A stretch of 64,000 nucleotides of DNA from Chelatococcus asaccharovorans (GCF_003201475.1 NZ_QJJK01000008.1:186001-250000); one strand, 5' to 3'. Counted from the first letter of the stretch, positions 50,673-60,642 are shown. Notes: generated by a model not told the origin, from the letters alone. Numbers and translations are program-made.

Positions 50673-50680
50673 TTACAGCT

Positions 50681-51601
50681 CTACCGCAGCACTGTCGCTT
50701 TCACCCACCAATCGGGACAGCGCGCAGCAATGGTCTGGCGCGCCGCGGCTGCGCCCCGGCCATCGTCGAACAGACCGAAAACGGTGGCTCCCGAGCCTGA
50801 CATACGGGCAAGCCAGCAACTCTCCGCACCGCGGAGGAGGGCCAACGCCTCATCGATCACCGGTGCGATAGCTTGCGCCGGCCGTTCGAGATCGTTACGC
50901 CCACCGGCAAGCGCGGCCTGCAGAGATGCACGCGCCTGTGCGACGCCGCACGCTGCGGCAGCGAGATCGGGATGCGGCTCACCACCCCATCCATCACCGG
51001 GCTTCAGCCCCAGGCCGCGAAACACCGTCGCCGTCTCAACCGCCACACCCGGATTGACCAGCACGGCGAACAGCGGCGGCAACGCCAGGACCGGCCCGAG
51101 ATCCTCTCCCGCCCCACGCATCATCCGCGCCTTGCTGGCGAGACACACCGGCACATCGGCGCCCGTGGCCCGCGCTGCCGCCACAAGCCGCGCATCGTCG
51201 CGGGCGATCCCGTTATGCGCGGCGAGAAGCCGCAGCGCCGCCGCGGCATCAGCGGAGCCTCCCCCAATGCCTGAGGCGACCGGCAATCGCTTGATGAGGT
51301 GGAAACGGCCGAGCGCGAGGCCCGGTACAAGCGCGGCGAGCGCTTCTGCAGCCTTCAGAACCAGGTTGTCGGCACCATGACCGATCCCGCCCGCACGCGG
51401 CCCGCTCACAGCGAGATCGAGGCGATCTCCCGGCGAGAACGTGAGGTCATCCCCCGTACCGGCAAAGACGACGAGGCTCTCCAAGGCGTGATAGCCGTCG
51501 TCACGGCGGCCAAGGACATGCAATGTCAGATTGACCTTGGCCGGCGCACGCATCGCCAGCCAGTCGCCCCCACGGCTGATCTCACCACGCGATGTCATCA
51601 T
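50681..51601 (-). CDS. ispE: 4-diphosphocytidyl-2-C-methyl-D-erythritol kinase
   Basis: A 306-residue GHMP kinase of the MEP isoprenoid pathway. [20 protein letters not shown] at the N terminus and the ATP-binding [20 protein letters not shown] in the middle are diagnostic, and [12 protein letters not shown] is the third GHMP motif. It phosphorylates CDP-methylerythritol. It is the last gene of a minus-strand run with the TPR protein and ETF:QO. The first codon could be either of two adjacent ATGs. Confidence 0.95.
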   Translation of the reverse strand: MMTSRGEISRGGDWLAMRAPAKVNLTLHVLGRRDDGYHALESLVVFAGTGDDLTFSPGDRLDLAVSGPRAGGIGHGADNLVLKAAEALAALVPGLALGRFHLIKRLPVASGIGGGSADAAAALRLLAAHNGIARDDARLVAAARATGADVPVCLASKARMMRGAGEDLGPVLALPPLFAVLVNPGVAVETATVFRGLGLKPGDGWGGEPHPDLAAAACGVAQARASLQAALAGGRNDLERPAQAIAPVIDEALALLRGAESCWLARMSGSGATVFGLFDDGRGAAAARQTIAARCPDWWVKATVLR

Positions 51602-51637
51602 GTCGGTCGCCGGGCCGGGACGGTACGACGGCCCATA

Positions 51638-53449
51638 TCAGCCGCCGTTCTTCTCCGTCTTCGGCACCTCGGCCGCTGCCGGCTTGTCATTATCCGGGAG
51701 GCCTTGTTCGATCTTCTTCTTGATCTTCACAAGATCCTCGGGCTCGGGATCAAGGTCCCGGGCATGATTCCACTGGAATTTCGCCTCAAGCTTCCGGCCG
51801 ACCTTCCAGTAGGCATCGCCGAGATGATCGTTGATGGTGGGATCGGCCGGCCTCAGATCGACAGCCTTCTCAAGCTCGCGGACCGCATCGTCGTAACGCC
51901 CGAGGCGGTAATAGGCCCAGCCCAGGCTGTCGACGATATAGCCGTCCCGGGGACGCAGTTCCACGGCGCGGCGCAGCATCTGGAAGGCTTCGTCGATGTT
52001 GAGGCCCTGATCGACCCAGGAATAGGCGAGATAGTTCAAGATCAGCGCGCGATCCCGGCCGATCGATTCAGGCGCGAGTTCCAGGGCCTTCTTGAAATCG
52101 GCTTCCGCCTTCGGCCACTGCTTGGAGCGCTCGTAGCCGATGCCGCGGGAATAGAAGAGCGGCCAATTGGCGAGTTCGGGCGTGCCGATCTGCGCGATGG
52201 CCTTGGAATAGACCTCCGCCGATTCGGCGAAGCGCTTGCGCTTCTGCAAGATGCTGCCGAGCGCCGTGAGCCCTTCGATGTCGCCCGGATTGCGCGCCAC
52301 ATCGGCCTGCAGATAGGCGATCGCCTCGTCGGTCTTGTCGAGCGCATCCAGCGACAGCGCAATCTGCACCTCGCCATGAGCTTTGAGAGGCGAATCAGAC
52401 GGCAGGGATTTGTAGACCTCGATGGCCTGCTCGTACTGCTTCAATCGCTCCAGAATGTCGCCCAGCGTGATCTTGGCGAGGTCATGGTCGGGATTGAGAA
52501 ACAGCGCCAACCGCAAATAGATCATCGCGGCGACTTCATCGCCCTGGCTGTTGCCGGCCGCGCCCAACCCGTAGAGCACCTCGGCGGCGCCTTGCTGCGG
52601 CGTCACCACCAGCGGCTTCATATCCTTGCCAGCTTTTAAGTCCTTGAGAGCGGCGCGCACCACAGGATGGCGCGGCATCAGCTTCTCGAAGGCCTCATAG
52701 GCGGCTATGGCATTGTCTTTGCGGCCCTGCGCGGCTTCCAGCCGCCCATAGGCGTCGACGACCCGCAGCGTGGTGCGTTCAGCATTATAGGAGGCGCCAA
52801 GCCGCCGCTCGGCTTCCTTCGGGTTGCCGCGCATGGCGGCGATGAGCCCGGCATGGTAGTCGCGGAAAACGTTATAGGAGCTCTCGCCCTTGAGGCGATC
52901 AACGGTCTCGAGCGCGCGCTTCAGATTGCCCGATCCCGCCCAGGCCCATGCCGTCAACAGCGTCGCCGTAATGTCATTGGCATAGCCACGCCCGCCACGC
53001 ACGAGTTCGCGCCGCGCGGTCGCATATTGCTTGGCTTCAAGCGCCTTCACGCCGAGCGCCAGACGGGCCAGGCCGTTGTTGGGCTCACGCTTGATGATCT
53101 GCTGGGCCGCGCGGAAGGCCTCCCGCATGTCGCCGTCGGCCAGGAAGGCGACGAAGGCCCGCTCGACGAGCTCGGGATTGCGTGGATCGTCGCGCAGCGC
53201 CTCGCGGAAATAGACAGCCGCCGCGCCCGTGTCGCGGGCCGAACCCGCGACAATCGCGGCGAGATAATTGCCTTCGAGGCTGTCCGCCTCGGGAAACTCG
53301 ACCGCCACGGTCGGTTTCTCGGCTGATCGCGCGGCCGCCACCGGCAGTGGAACAGCCACCGCGCATGCGACGAGAAGGGAAGCAATGGCAGCAAGGCGCC
53401 GACGCGCCGACGATCTGATCACGTGACTTTTCCGAAATCGCACGCCCAT
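51638..53449 (-). CDS. Exported tetratricopeptide-repeat protein
   Basis: A 603-residue protein. The N terminus has a basic stretch then a signal sequence (LAAIASLLVACAVAVPLPVAAA). The rest is a solenoid of TPR units, clear at LNPDHDLAKITLGDILERLK, VARNPGDIEGLTALGSILQK, LELAPESIGRDRALILNYLA, ELRPRDGYIVDSLGWAYYRL and DLRPADPTINDHLGDAYWKV. The C terminus is Lys/Glu-rich. It probably scaffolds a periplasmic or envelope complex. Its neighbours ispE and ETF:QO are in the same order in other Hyphomicrobiales, from memory. Confidence 0.9.
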   Translation of the reverse strand: MGVRFRKSHVIRSSARRRLAAIASLLVACAVAVPLPVAAARSAEKPTVAVEFPEADSLEGNYLAAIVAGSARDTGAAAVYFREALRDDPRNPELVERAFVAFLADGDMREAFRAAQQIIKREPNNGLARLALGVKALEAKQYATARRELVRGGRGYANDITATLLTAWAWAGSGNLKRALETVDRLKGESSYNVFRDYHAGLIAAMRGNPKEAERRLGASYNAERTTLRVVDAYGRLEAAQGRKDNAIAAYEAFEKLMPRHPVVRAALKDLKAGKDMKPLVVTPQQGAAEVLYGLGAAGNSQGDEVAAMIYLRLALFLNPDHDLAKITLGDILERLKQYEQAIEVYKSLPSDSPLKAHGEVQIALSLDALDKTDEAIAYLQADVARNPGDIEGLTALGSILQKRKRFAESAEVYSKAIAQIGTPELANWPLFYSRGIGYERSKQWPKAEADFKKALELAPESIGRDRALILNYLAYSWVDQGLNIDEAFQMLRRAVELRPRDGYIVDSLGWAYYRLGRYDDAVRELEKAVDLRPADPTINDHLGDAYWKVGRKLEAKFQWNHARDLDPEPEDLVKIKKKIEQGLPDNDKPAAAEVPKTEKNGG

Positions 53450-53492
53450 TGGGCTCGGGACTCTATGACACGACCAGCATGACGATTTTGCC

Positions 53493-53528
53493 GGGAGGGA
53501 GCAAGGCGCCGTGCTGTCGCTCCCTCCC
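53493..53528. terminator. Possible bidirectional hairpin after ETF:QO
   Basis: GGGAGGGAGC and GCTCCCTCCC make a perfect 10-bp stem with a 16-nt loop. On the plus strand it is followed by TTTTG; on the minus strand, the direction of the genes, no T-run follows. It lies 8 bp past the ETF:QO stop and before the TPR gene. Confidence 0.45.
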
Positions 53529-53536
53529 TTTTGTCA

Positions 53537-55213
53537 TCACATATTGGGGTAATTGGGGCCACCACCGCCTTCCGGCGGCACCCAGGTGATATTCTGCGCG
53601 GGGTCCTTGATGTCGCAGGTCTTGCAATGCACGCAGTTCTGCGCGTTGATCACGAACCTGGGGTCCTTGCGGTTCGCCGCGTCGTCATAGACCACCTCAT
53701 AGACGCCCGCCGGGCAGTAGAGCCGTGCCGGCTCGCCATAAAGCGGCAGGTTGACGTTCACCGGGATATTCGGGTCAGCGAGCCTGAGATGAACGGGCTG
53801 GTCTTCAACATGGTTGGTGTTCGACACGAACACCGACGACAGCTTGTCGAAGGACACCACCCCGTCCGGCTTCGGATAAGTGATGGGCTTGACCTGGTCG
53901 ATCGGCTTCAGCGAGGCATAGTCCGGCTTGCCGTGCTTCAGCGTGCCAAAGATCGACAGGCCGAAGAGTTCGTTCGTCCACATGTCGATGCCGCCGAGCC
54001 CGACGCCCACCATGGTGCCGAAACGCGACCACAGCGGCTTGACGTTGCGCACGCGCTTGAGATCACGCCCGATCTCCGACGCGCGCCAGCCGCTCTCGTA
54101 GCCGGCGAGCTCATCGCCGGAGCGGCCCTCCGCCAGCGCGGCAAAAGCCGCTTCGGCGGCCTGGATGCCTGAGAGCACCGCATTGTGGCTGCCCTTGATG
54201 CGCGGCACGTTGACGAAGCCAGCGGCACAGCCGATGAGCGCGCCGCCCTTGAAGGTGAGCTTCGGCACCGATTGCCAGCCGCCCTCGGTGATAGCGCGCG
54301 AGCCATAGGCGATACGCTTGCCGCCCTCGAAGACATCGCGAATGAAGGGATGCGTCTTGAAACGCTGGAACTCGTCGAAAGGCGACAGCGTCGGGTTCTG
54401 GTAGTTGAGATGCACCACGAAACCGACGCTCACGAAATGATCGTCGAAATGATAGAGGAACGAACCGCCACCGGTGCTGTTGTCGAGCGGCCAGCCGAAG
54501 GAATGCTGAACGAGCCCGGGCTGGAAGCGCTCCGGCTTCACCTGCCACAATTCCTTCAGGCCGATACCGAACTTCTGCGGATCGCGCCCCTCGTCGAGGC
54601 CGAAGCGCTTCATGAGCTGTTTGGTGAGGCTGCCGCGCGCGCCTTCGGCGAACAGGGTGTAGCGGCCCCTGAGCTCCATGCCGCGGGTGTAATCTGCCTT
54701 GGGTTCGCCATCCCGGCCGACGCCCATGTCGCCCGTTGCAATACCCGTGACCTCGCCGTTTTCGCCGAACAGGATCTCGGTCGCCGCGAAACCCGGGTAG
54801 ATTTCGACCCCAAGCCCTTCCGCCTTTGCCGCGAGATAGCGCGCGACATTGCCCAGCGATCCGACGAAATTGCCGTGGTTGTCCATCAGCCGCGGCATGG
54901 CGAAATTCGGCAGGCGCACGCCGCCGGCCGGGCCGAGAAAGTAGAACTTGTCAGCCGTCACCGCGGTGGTCAGCGGCCGCTCCGGATCCTCCCGCCATTC
55001 AGGCAAGAGCCTGTCGAGGCCGATGGGATCGATCACTGCGCCGGAGAGGATGTGAGCGCCGACTTCGGAGCCCTTTTCCACGACGACGACGGAGACCTCA
55101 TGACCTTTCTCAGCGGCGAGCTGCTTCAGCCGGATGGCTGCCGCCAGCCCAGCCGGGCCGGCGCCGACGATGACGACGTCGTAGTCCATTCCCTCGCGCT
55201 CGGGCAGCTCCAT
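53537..55213 (-). CDS. Electron transfer flavoprotein-ubiquinone oxidoreductase
   Basis: A 558-residue membrane-associated flavoprotein that passes electrons from ETF to ubiquinone. The FAD motif is VVIVGAGPAGLAAAIRLKQL near the N terminus, with GAHILSGAVIDPIGLDRLLPEW and GCAAGFVNVPRIKGSHNA further on. The C-terminal ferredoxin-like part binds one [4Fe-4S] through Cys in CPAGVYE and NCVHCKTCDIKDP, and ends GGGGPNYPNM as is typical. The ATG at 55213 has GAGGAAC upstream. It could take electrons from the acyl-CoA dehydrogenase at 27449. Confidence 0.95.
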   Translation of the reverse strand: MELPEREGMDYDVVIVGAGPAGLAAAIRLKQLAAEKGHEVSVVVVEKGSEVGAHILSGAVIDPIGLDRLLPEWREDPERPLTTAVTADKFYFLGPAGGVRLPNFAMPRLMDNHGNFVGSLGNVARYLAAKAEGLGVEIYPGFAATEILFGENGEVTGIATGDMGVGRDGEPKADYTRGMELRGRYTLFAEGARGSLTKQLMKRFGLDEGRDPQKFGIGLKELWQVKPERFQPGLVQHSFGWPLDNSTGGGSFLYHFDDHFVSVGFVVHLNYQNPTLSPFDEFQRFKTHPFIRDVFEGGKRIAYGSRAITEGGWQSVPKLTFKGGALIGCAAGFVNVPRIKGSHNAVLSGIQAAEAAFAALAEGRSGDELAGYESGWRASEIGRDLKRVRNVKPLWSRFGTMVGVGLGGIDMWTNELFGLSIFGTLKHGKPDYASLKPIDQVKPITYPKPDGVVSFDKLSSVFVSNTNHVEDQPVHLRLADPNIPVNVNLPLYGEPARLYCPAGVYEVVYDDAANRKDPRFVINAQNCVHCKTCDIKDPAQNITWVPPEGGGGPNYPNM

Positions 55214-55677
55214 GCGTCCGTTCCTCGCTCTTCGTCGCAGAAGCGGCTCCTGGCCACGTTCTGCCCTGATCCCATTTAAGCACGATCCTGCATCGCCCTC
55301 TCTAGCGGGCGGTATTCGGCCGAACAACAAATAACTTCAACCACTTGAAGCATGACCTCATGAGCAAAACAAATACGCTCAGCGCATTTTGGCCCGGATC
55401 TGCATCGCCATCACCGCCGCAAGGCAAACCCTTGCGGGAGCTCGCAGAGTTTTGAACCTTTCAAAGGCGTGGTCACGCAACGCCGCGCCCGCCAGCATCA
55501 CCTCTGCACGAACTGCGACTGAATGCCTCAGACAAGGGGCGCCGCGCAGGCGCGCATCACATGTGGATATCGGAACCGGCTTGGCACCCCGCCCTCGCCA
55601 GAGGAGGCCTTGTGGGTGGATGGTCTTTTGCCGGGAGGGCTTCTTGGCCATTCGCCGGTGCCGACGTATCATCAGCC
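55214..55677. other. Intergenic region before the uracil-DNA glycosylase gene
   Basis: About 460 bp between divergent genes with no gene that I can support. At 55335-55350 there is a perfect inverted repeat (CTTCAA, spacer CCAC, TTGAAG) in an AT-richer patch upstream of ETF:QO, a possible regulator site. Confidence 0.45.
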
Positions 55678-56565
55678 ATGACCTTCGACACCCACGATGC
55701 CCGCGCGCTCGAGGCGCTGCTCGATTTCTATGTCGAGGCCGGCATCGATTTCGCGCTGGATGAGGAGCCGCACGACCGGTTCGCGGACACGGCCGCCGAG
55801 ATGGCGGCGCGGGCGGAGCAACGCGCCCGCATGGCCGACGACGATCGGACGACCGCGCCCGAGAGGACACCGCAAAGCAGAGCCGAGCCGCCGCGCGGCG
55901 CGGCCATAGCGGCTTTCCCGCAGGGCGCGGAAACGGCCGATGAGGCGGCGCTCTCGGCGCGCGGCGAGGCGCGCGCCGCGCGCACGATGGAGGAGCTGCG
56001 CGAGCGCCTCGCGGCCTTCGAGGCCTGTGCCCTCAGGCGCACGGCGAAATCCCTCGTCTTCGCGGACGGCAACCCGGCCGCGCGCGTCATGCTGGTGGGC
56101 GAAGCGCCCGGCCGGGATGAGGACATCCAGGGGCTGCCCTTCGTCGGGCGCTCCGGTCAGCTTCTGGACCGCATGCTCGCGGCCATCGGGCTCGACCGGA
56201 CGAGCGTCTATATCGCCAATATCGTACCCTGGCGGCCGCCCGGCAACCGCACGCCCACGCCGCAGGAAGCCGCGATCTGCCGGCCGTTCATCGAGCGGCA
56301 GATCGAACTCTGCGACCCCGACATCCTGGTCTGCCTCGGTGGCCCCTCGGCCCAGGCGCTGCTCGACATCAAGGAGGGCATCCTCCGCAGCCGCGGGAAG
56401 TGGGTCGAATACCACACGGGCACCCGCACGATCCGCGCGCTGGCGACCCTGCACCCCGCTTATCTGCTGCGCCAGCCCCTGCAGAAGAAGCTCGCCTGGC
56501 GGGATCTGCGCGCCCTGCGCAAGACGCTCGATTCGCTTGCTCCCCGGGACAAATCGCCGAGCTGA
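55678..56565 (+). CDS. Uracil-DNA glycosylase, family 4/5-like
   Basis: A 295-residue DNA repair enzyme. The catalytic core starts at about residue 125: [20 protein letters not shown] (141-160), [17 protein letters not shown], and [13 protein letters not shown]. The N-terminal 100 residues are low-complexity and not part of the fold. Fe-S family UDGs have four Cys; here only C117, C201 and C212 stand at the expected places, with a single Cys where a CxxC pair is usual. It removes uracil arising from cytosine deamination. Confidence 0.92.
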   Translation: MTFDTHDARALEALLDFYVEAGIDFALDEEPHDRFADTAAEMAARAEQRARMADDDRTTAPERTPQSRAEPPRGAAIAAFPQGAETADEAALSARGEARAARTMEELRERLAAFEACALRRTAKSLVFADGNPAARVMLVGEAPGRDEDIQGLPFVGRSGQLLDRMLAAIGLDRTSVYIANIVPWRPPGNRTPTPQEAAICRPFIERQIELCDPDILVCLGGPSAQALLDIKEGILRSRGKWVEYHTGTRTIRALATLHPAYLLRQPLQKKLAWRDLRALRKTLDSLAPRDKSPS

Positions 56566-56592
56566 TCAGCCAACCGGACCAACAGGCCGCCA

Positions 56593-57156
56593 TTACCGGT
56601 CGGCGTGCCGCTCCAGCTTCACCGAGAGCCGCTGCAATCGGGCGCCGCCCGCGTCGCCCTTCTGGATGACGCTGCGTGGGACGATCATGCCGGCGACGAG
56701 CGCTTGCCGCCGCGTGACGCGGGTCGCCAGGGCACCGGCCAGCCCTCGCAGCCCGCCGGCGTCCGCACCGGGGAACAGCGCGATATCCGGCGCGGCCCCG
56801 CCGCCGCGTGCACGGCGAATGAAGCGCTCCAACGCGGGAATCCAGTTCGGGCCCGGCAGGTCCCCCGCCGCAAGCAGCAGAAACCATGGACCTTTGACGA
56901 CGCCCGCGCCGGCCCGCCAGGGTCCGCCGCCCAAAGCATCGTCAACCATGGCATCTTCACCCAAGGTATCGTCGCCGTTCACGGCCACATAGGCGGCGCC
57001 CGCCGCCTCGGCGAGGTCCTGCACGCCCGGTACCGTTCCATCATCGACAATGACCGCGTCGCGGAGAATTCCCTCGGCGACGGCTGGCACGAGACCAGCC
57101 AGCGTCACGGCGAGCGCCTCCAGGTTCCCGCCTGCCCGAATCACCGCAGAGATCAT
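56593..57156 (-). CDS. Glycosyltransferase-like protein
   Basis: A 187-residue protein beginning MISAVIRAGGNLEALAVTLA, then AVIVDDGTVPGVQDLAEAAG, a layout like the nucleotide-binding start of family 2 glycosyltransferases, with FLLLAAGDLPGPNWIPALERF in the middle. The conserved DxD is not clear (VDDG), so activity is uncertain. It is convergent with the uracil-DNA glycosylase gene. Confidence 0.65.
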   Translation of the reverse strand: MISAVIRAGGNLEALAVTLAGLVPAVAEGILRDAVIVDDGTVPGVQDLAEAAGAAYVAVNGDDTLGEDAMVDDALGGGPWRAGAGVVKGPWFLLLAAGDLPGPNWIPALERFIRRARGGGAAPDIALFPGADAGGLRGLAGALATRVTRRQALVAGMIVPRSVIQKGDAGGARLQRLSVKLERHADR

Positions 57157-57282
57157 CTCAGCCGCGGCTCGATGTGGAAGGTCATTGCCCGCGATGTCTC
57201 ATAACGCACACGGCCGCGCTTGCAATGTTCCACATTTGTTCTCATAATCAAGGCCATGGATTGAAGCCACCGAGGGATCATC

Positions 57283-58545
57283 ATGGCTCAGCGAGCCTTG
57301 ATCAAGGGCCTTTCATCGACAGCCGGCGCGCGCGTCCAGTCTCCTCTGCCGGAGGAGCCTACAGCGCGAATCAAACGCGCCACCCGCAAGCCGCGCGTGG
57401 TGCCGCGCGAGCCTTCACCGGAGGAGATCGAGCGCCGCGATCCGGCCTTCAGCGCCCTGCCGGGCCAGCATGATCAGGCCATCGGCGGCGAACGTCGACG
57501 CGGGCGCGGCGCGGTCACCAATCCCGCTGCACGCTACGAACCTATTCAGCGCGAGGATGTCGATGACGGCTGGGGCACGATCGATGAACTTCCGCCCTTC
57601 AAGACCGAGGTCAGCATCGAGAAGGCGCGGCGCATCATCACGCGCAACAATTCGCCCGACATCTCCTTCGACCGTTCCGTCAATCCCTATCGCGGCTGCG
57701 AACACGGCTGCGTCTACTGCTTCGCGCGCCCGACCCATGCCTATATGGGCCTGTCACCCGGTCTCGATTTCGAATCGAAGCTCTTCGCCAAGCCCGAGGC
57801 GGCGGCGCTCCTGAAGCGCGAGCTCGCGGCAGCCGGCTATCAGCCGCAGACGCTGGCGATCGGGACGAACACGGATCCCTACCAGCCGATCGAGCGGCAG
57901 TACGGCATCATGCGCAACATCCTGGAGGTGCTGGCCGAGACGAACCATCCGGTCGGCATCGTCACGAAATCGGCGCTCGTCACCCGCGACATCGATATCC
58001 TGGCGCCGATGGCGGCCAAGGGGCTGGCGAAGGTCGCGATCTCAGTCACGACGCTCGACCCGAAGCTCGCCCGCAGCATGGAGCCGCGCGCCGCCACGCC
58101 GTCGAAGCGCCTGGAGACGATCGAGCGCCTGACGGCGGCGGGCATCCCGGTCACCGTTCTGGTCGCGCCCATCATCCCCGCCATCAACGAGGCGGAAATC
58201 GAGACGATCCTGGAGCGCACCCATGCGGCGGGCGCCCGCGAGGCGGGCTATGTGCTCTTGCGCCTGCCCCTCGAAATCAAGGATATCGTCAGCGATTGGC
58301 TCATCACCAACCATCCCGGCAAGGCGCGCCACGTGCTGTCGCTCATCCGGTCCACGCGCAACGGCAAGGACTATGATGCGCGCTGGGGAGACCGCATGGT
58401 CGGCAGCGGCCCCTATGCCTGGATGATCGGCCGGCGCTTCGAGATGGCCGCCGCCAAGATCGGCTTCAACAAGCAGCGCCGGAAGCTGCGGACGGATCTG
58501 TTCACGCCGCCGAAGCCCGCAACGGAGCAACTGAGCCTGTTCTGA
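57283..58545 (+). CDS. PA0069-family radical SAM protein
   Basis: A 420-residue protein. The radical-SAM cluster motif C-x3-C-x2-C is C139, C143, C146 (NPYRGCEHGCVYCFARPTH), preceded by a 100-residue basic leader. The domain resembles spore photoproduct lyase-type enzymes, the PA0069/Rv2578c group of unknown role. AIGTNTDPYQPIER and ISVTTLD are typical. It ends ATEQLSLF. It is flanked by genes of unrelated function. Confidence 0.9.
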   Translation: MAQRALIKGLSSTAGARVQSPLPEEPTARIKRATRKPRVVPREPSPEEIERRDPAFSALPGQHDQAIGGERRRGRGAVTNPAARYEPIQREDVDDGWGTIDELPPFKTEVSIEKARRIITRNNSPDISFDRSVNPYRGCEHGCVYCFARPTHAYMGLSPGLDFESKLFAKPEAAALLKRELAAAGYQPQTLAIGTNTDPYQPIERQYGIMRNILEVLAETNHPVGIVTKSALVTRDIDILAPMAAKGLAKVAISVTTLDPKLARSMEPRAATPSKRLETIERLTAAGIPVTVLVAPIIPAINEAEIETILERTHAAGAREAGYVLLRLPLEIKDIVSDWLITNHPGKARHVLSLIRSTRNGKDYDARWGDRMVGSGPYAWMIGRRFEMAAAKIGFNKQRRKLRTDLFTPPKPATEQLSLF

Positions 58546-58680
58546 CGGGCGCGCCGTGTCCCATGCCTCGCCATGGGCGAAGCGCTCGATCTGTTTCGTG
58601 TCGCAACCGGTGTCCTGCTGCACGCCATCCTTGTCCACACAGGCGGCTCATCTGTCGCCATGATACCCCGGGAGACAGTC

Positions 58681-59130
58681 ATGCCACCATCATCGTCCGC
58701 GCTCGCACCGAAGGTGAACCTGATCACGCTCGGGGTCAGCGACATCGCGCGCAGCACCGCCTTCTACCAGCGGCTGGGCTGGCGTCGCTCGGAAGAGGCG
58801 AGCACGCAGGATGTGAGCTTCTTCGCGCTCGACAATCTGGTGCTGGCTGTCTGGTCGCGCGACCGGCTGGCCGAGGACGCAGGCCTGGCACCCACGCCGC
58901 CCGGTTTCGGCGGCTTCGCGCTCGCCCAGAATCTCGCCAGCGAGAAGGACGTCGATTTGGCCATCGACAACGCGGTCGCGGCGGGTGCGCGCCTCCTGAA
59001 GGCGCCGGCGCAGACGTTCTGGGGCGGCTATTCCGGCTATTTCGCCGATCCCGATGGACACCCCTGGGAGATCGCCTACAATCCTTATTTCCCGCTCGAT
59101 GAGCAGGGGCTTGTTGCCTTGCCCGCCTGA
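58681..59130 (+). CDS. VOC-family (glyoxalase-like) protein
   Basis: A 149-residue protein with the two beta-alpha-beta modules of the vicinal oxygen chelate fold: LITLGVSDIARSTAFYQRLG at the start, FFALDNLVLAVW, and SGYFADPDGHPWEIAYNPYF at the end. The fold binds a metal or substrate in a cup. The substrate is unknown. GGGAGAC precedes the ATG well. Confidence 0.9.
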   Translation: MPPSSSALAPKVNLITLGVSDIARSTAFYQRLGWRRSEEASTQDVSFFALDNLVLAVWSRDRLAEDAGLAPTPPGFGGFALAQNLASEKDVDLAIDNAVAAGARLLKAPAQTFWGGYSGYFADPDGHPWEIAYNPYFPLDEQGLVALPA

Positions 59131-59252
59131 GAACCGCATGCCGCCCTGGCAATCCGGCTCGCACCGTCCTCGATTGCAGTTTTGACCGGGATCGGGCGAA
59201 TGGTTGCGGATTTTAAGCTTGAGACTTGCGGCGTGGCGCGCACCATGGCGGC

Positions 59253-59981
59253 ATGAAACGTCCGCGCCGCTCTGATTCGCCCGTTGGCCCCTCCGCCTCG
59301 TCCGACAGCATCGTGCTGCCGCTCATTATGCCGGATGGGCCGACCTACGATCGCGAATTGCGGCTCAAGGCGCGAGGCCTGTGGCCGGTCGCCGGGGTCG
59401 ACGAGGTTGGACGGGGCCCGCTCGCGGGGCCTGTGGTGGTCGCCGCCGTCATCCTTGATCCCGAGCGCATTCCCGACGGCCTGGCCGATTCGAAGATCCT
59501 GGATGCCGCCGAGCGCGAGCGCCTGCACGACATCATCGTCACGACGAGCCATGTCGGGATCGCCAGCGTCTCCGCAAGCGGCATCGATGCGATGAACATT
59601 CGTCAGGCGACGCTCAGCGCGATGACGCGCGCGCTGGCCGCATTGCCCGTCGCGCCAATGGTGGCGCTCGTGGATGGCATCGATCGCCCGCCCGCGTCTT
59701 GCGCGGTGGAGGCCGTCGTCAAGGGTGATGCCAATGTCGTTTCGATCGCCGCCGCGGCGATCGTCGCCAAGGTCACGCGTGATCGCATGATGCAGCGGCT
59801 ATGCCGCCGCTACCCTGCCTACGGCTTCTCGCGCCACAAGGGTTATGGGACCGTCGAGCACCGGGCCGCTATCGCGGCCCACGGCCCCTGCCCCTTCCAT
59901 CGCATGAGCTTTGCGCCGCTTAAGGCCTCATCGGACGCAGAGGTCGTCGTTGCGGCAGAGATGGCTGCGCTCGCCGTTTAG
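59253..59981 (+). CDS. rnhB: Ribonuclease HII
   Basis: A 242-residue enzyme that removes RNA from RNA/DNA hybrids, including single ribonucleotides. VAGVDEVGRGPLAGPVV carries the D50-E51 pair and ALVDGIDRP the third Asp (D141). IAAAAIVAKVTRDRMM and FSRHKGYGTVEH are family motifs. About 40 residues before the core look variable; the ATG at 59253 was chosen, and a Met at residue 26 is also possible. Confidence 0.93.
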   Translation: MKRPRRSDSPVGPSASSDSIVLPLIMPDGPTYDRELRLKARGLWPVAGVDEVGRGPLAGPVVVAAVILDPERIPDGLADSKILDAAERERLHDIIVTTSHVGIASVSASGIDAMNIRQATLSAMTRALAALPVAPMVALVDGIDRPPASCAVEAVVKGDANVVSIAAAAIVAKVTRDRMMQRLCRRYPAYGFSRHKGYGTVEHRAAIAAHGPCPFHRMSFAPLKASSDAEVVVAAEMAALAV

Positions 59982-60115
59982 AGCGCGTTTCGATCTGATT
60001 GCATCGGATCGGCGCTCTAACTTCTTTTATTTCAAGCATAATCTTATCGACCCTCGGTTCACTCAGGTCGGATTATGCTTTGGAGCAAGCCCGTCTGTTG
60101 CGGACTTGCTCCAGG
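59980..60115. repeat. Cluster of three palindromic repeats after rnhB
   Basis: First, AGAGCGCGTTTCGATC with GATCGGCGCTCT (59980-60018). Second, AAGCATAATCTTATCGACC with GGTCGGATTATGCTT (about 60034-60081). Third, GGAGCAAGCCCG with CGGACTTGCTCC around TCTGTTG (60082-60112), the same family as 30390. The first begins at the rnhB stop codon. Confidence 0.85.
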
Positions 60116-60156
60116 CGAAAATTGACGAGCAAACTCACCGGTAAGCCGGCGGCGCG

Positions 60157-60642
60157 TCAGAGCTTGGCGAGCAGCGCCTCGGCGCCTGAGATCTCGGCCT
60201 TGCCGGCAGCTTCCTCGACATTGAGCTGTTCGACGACGCCATCGTTGACGACCATGGAGTAGCGCTGCGAGCGGGTACCCAGGCCGAAGCCCTTGCCGTC
60301 GAAGGCAAGCCCGATGGCTGTCGCGAATTCGGCGCTGCCATCCGACAGGAACTCGATGGTGCCCTCGGCGCCGGTTGCCTTCGCCCAGGCGTTCATCACG
60401 AAGACGTCGTTCACGGCGGTCACGAGAATGGCGTCGATACCCTTGGCTTTGATCTCGGACGCCTTGGCCAGAAAGCCGGGCAGGTGATTGTTATTGCAGG
60501 TTGGCGTGAAGGCGCCCGGCACGGCGAACAGCACGACCCGGCGTCCCTTGAAAAGTTCATCCGTGGACTTGGCCGCCGGCCCATCCGGCGTGGGGATGCG
60601 GAAGGTCACCTGGGGTAGCGGATCACCGACTTTGATGGCCAT
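60157..60642 (-). CDS. Peroxiredoxin (Prx5-type redoxin)
   Basis: A 161-residue thioredoxin-fold peroxidase. The peroxidatic Cys is C49 in VPGAFTPTCNNNHLPGF. The N terminus MAIKVGDPLPQVTF and the Y-S-M-V-V-N-D-G segment fit the Prx5/AhpE-like group. It reduces peroxides with a thiol donor. The ATG at 60642 follows AGGAGTT at 8 nt. A repeat cluster lies just after it. Confidence 0.94.
   Translation of the reverse strand: MAIKVGDPLPQVTFRIPTPDGPAAKSTDELFKGRRVVLFAVPGAFTPTCNNNHLPGFLAKASEIKAKGIDAILVTAVNDVFVMNAWAKATGAEGTIEFLSDGSAEFATAIGLAFDGKGFGLGTRSQRYSMVVNDGVVEQLNVEEAAGKAEISGAEALLAKL

Noticed and set aside
55379-55870. Frames between ETF:QO and the uracil-DNA glycosylase gene
   Set aside because: They run into the conserved UDG gene on the other strand and show Arg/Pro-rich translation with no domain.
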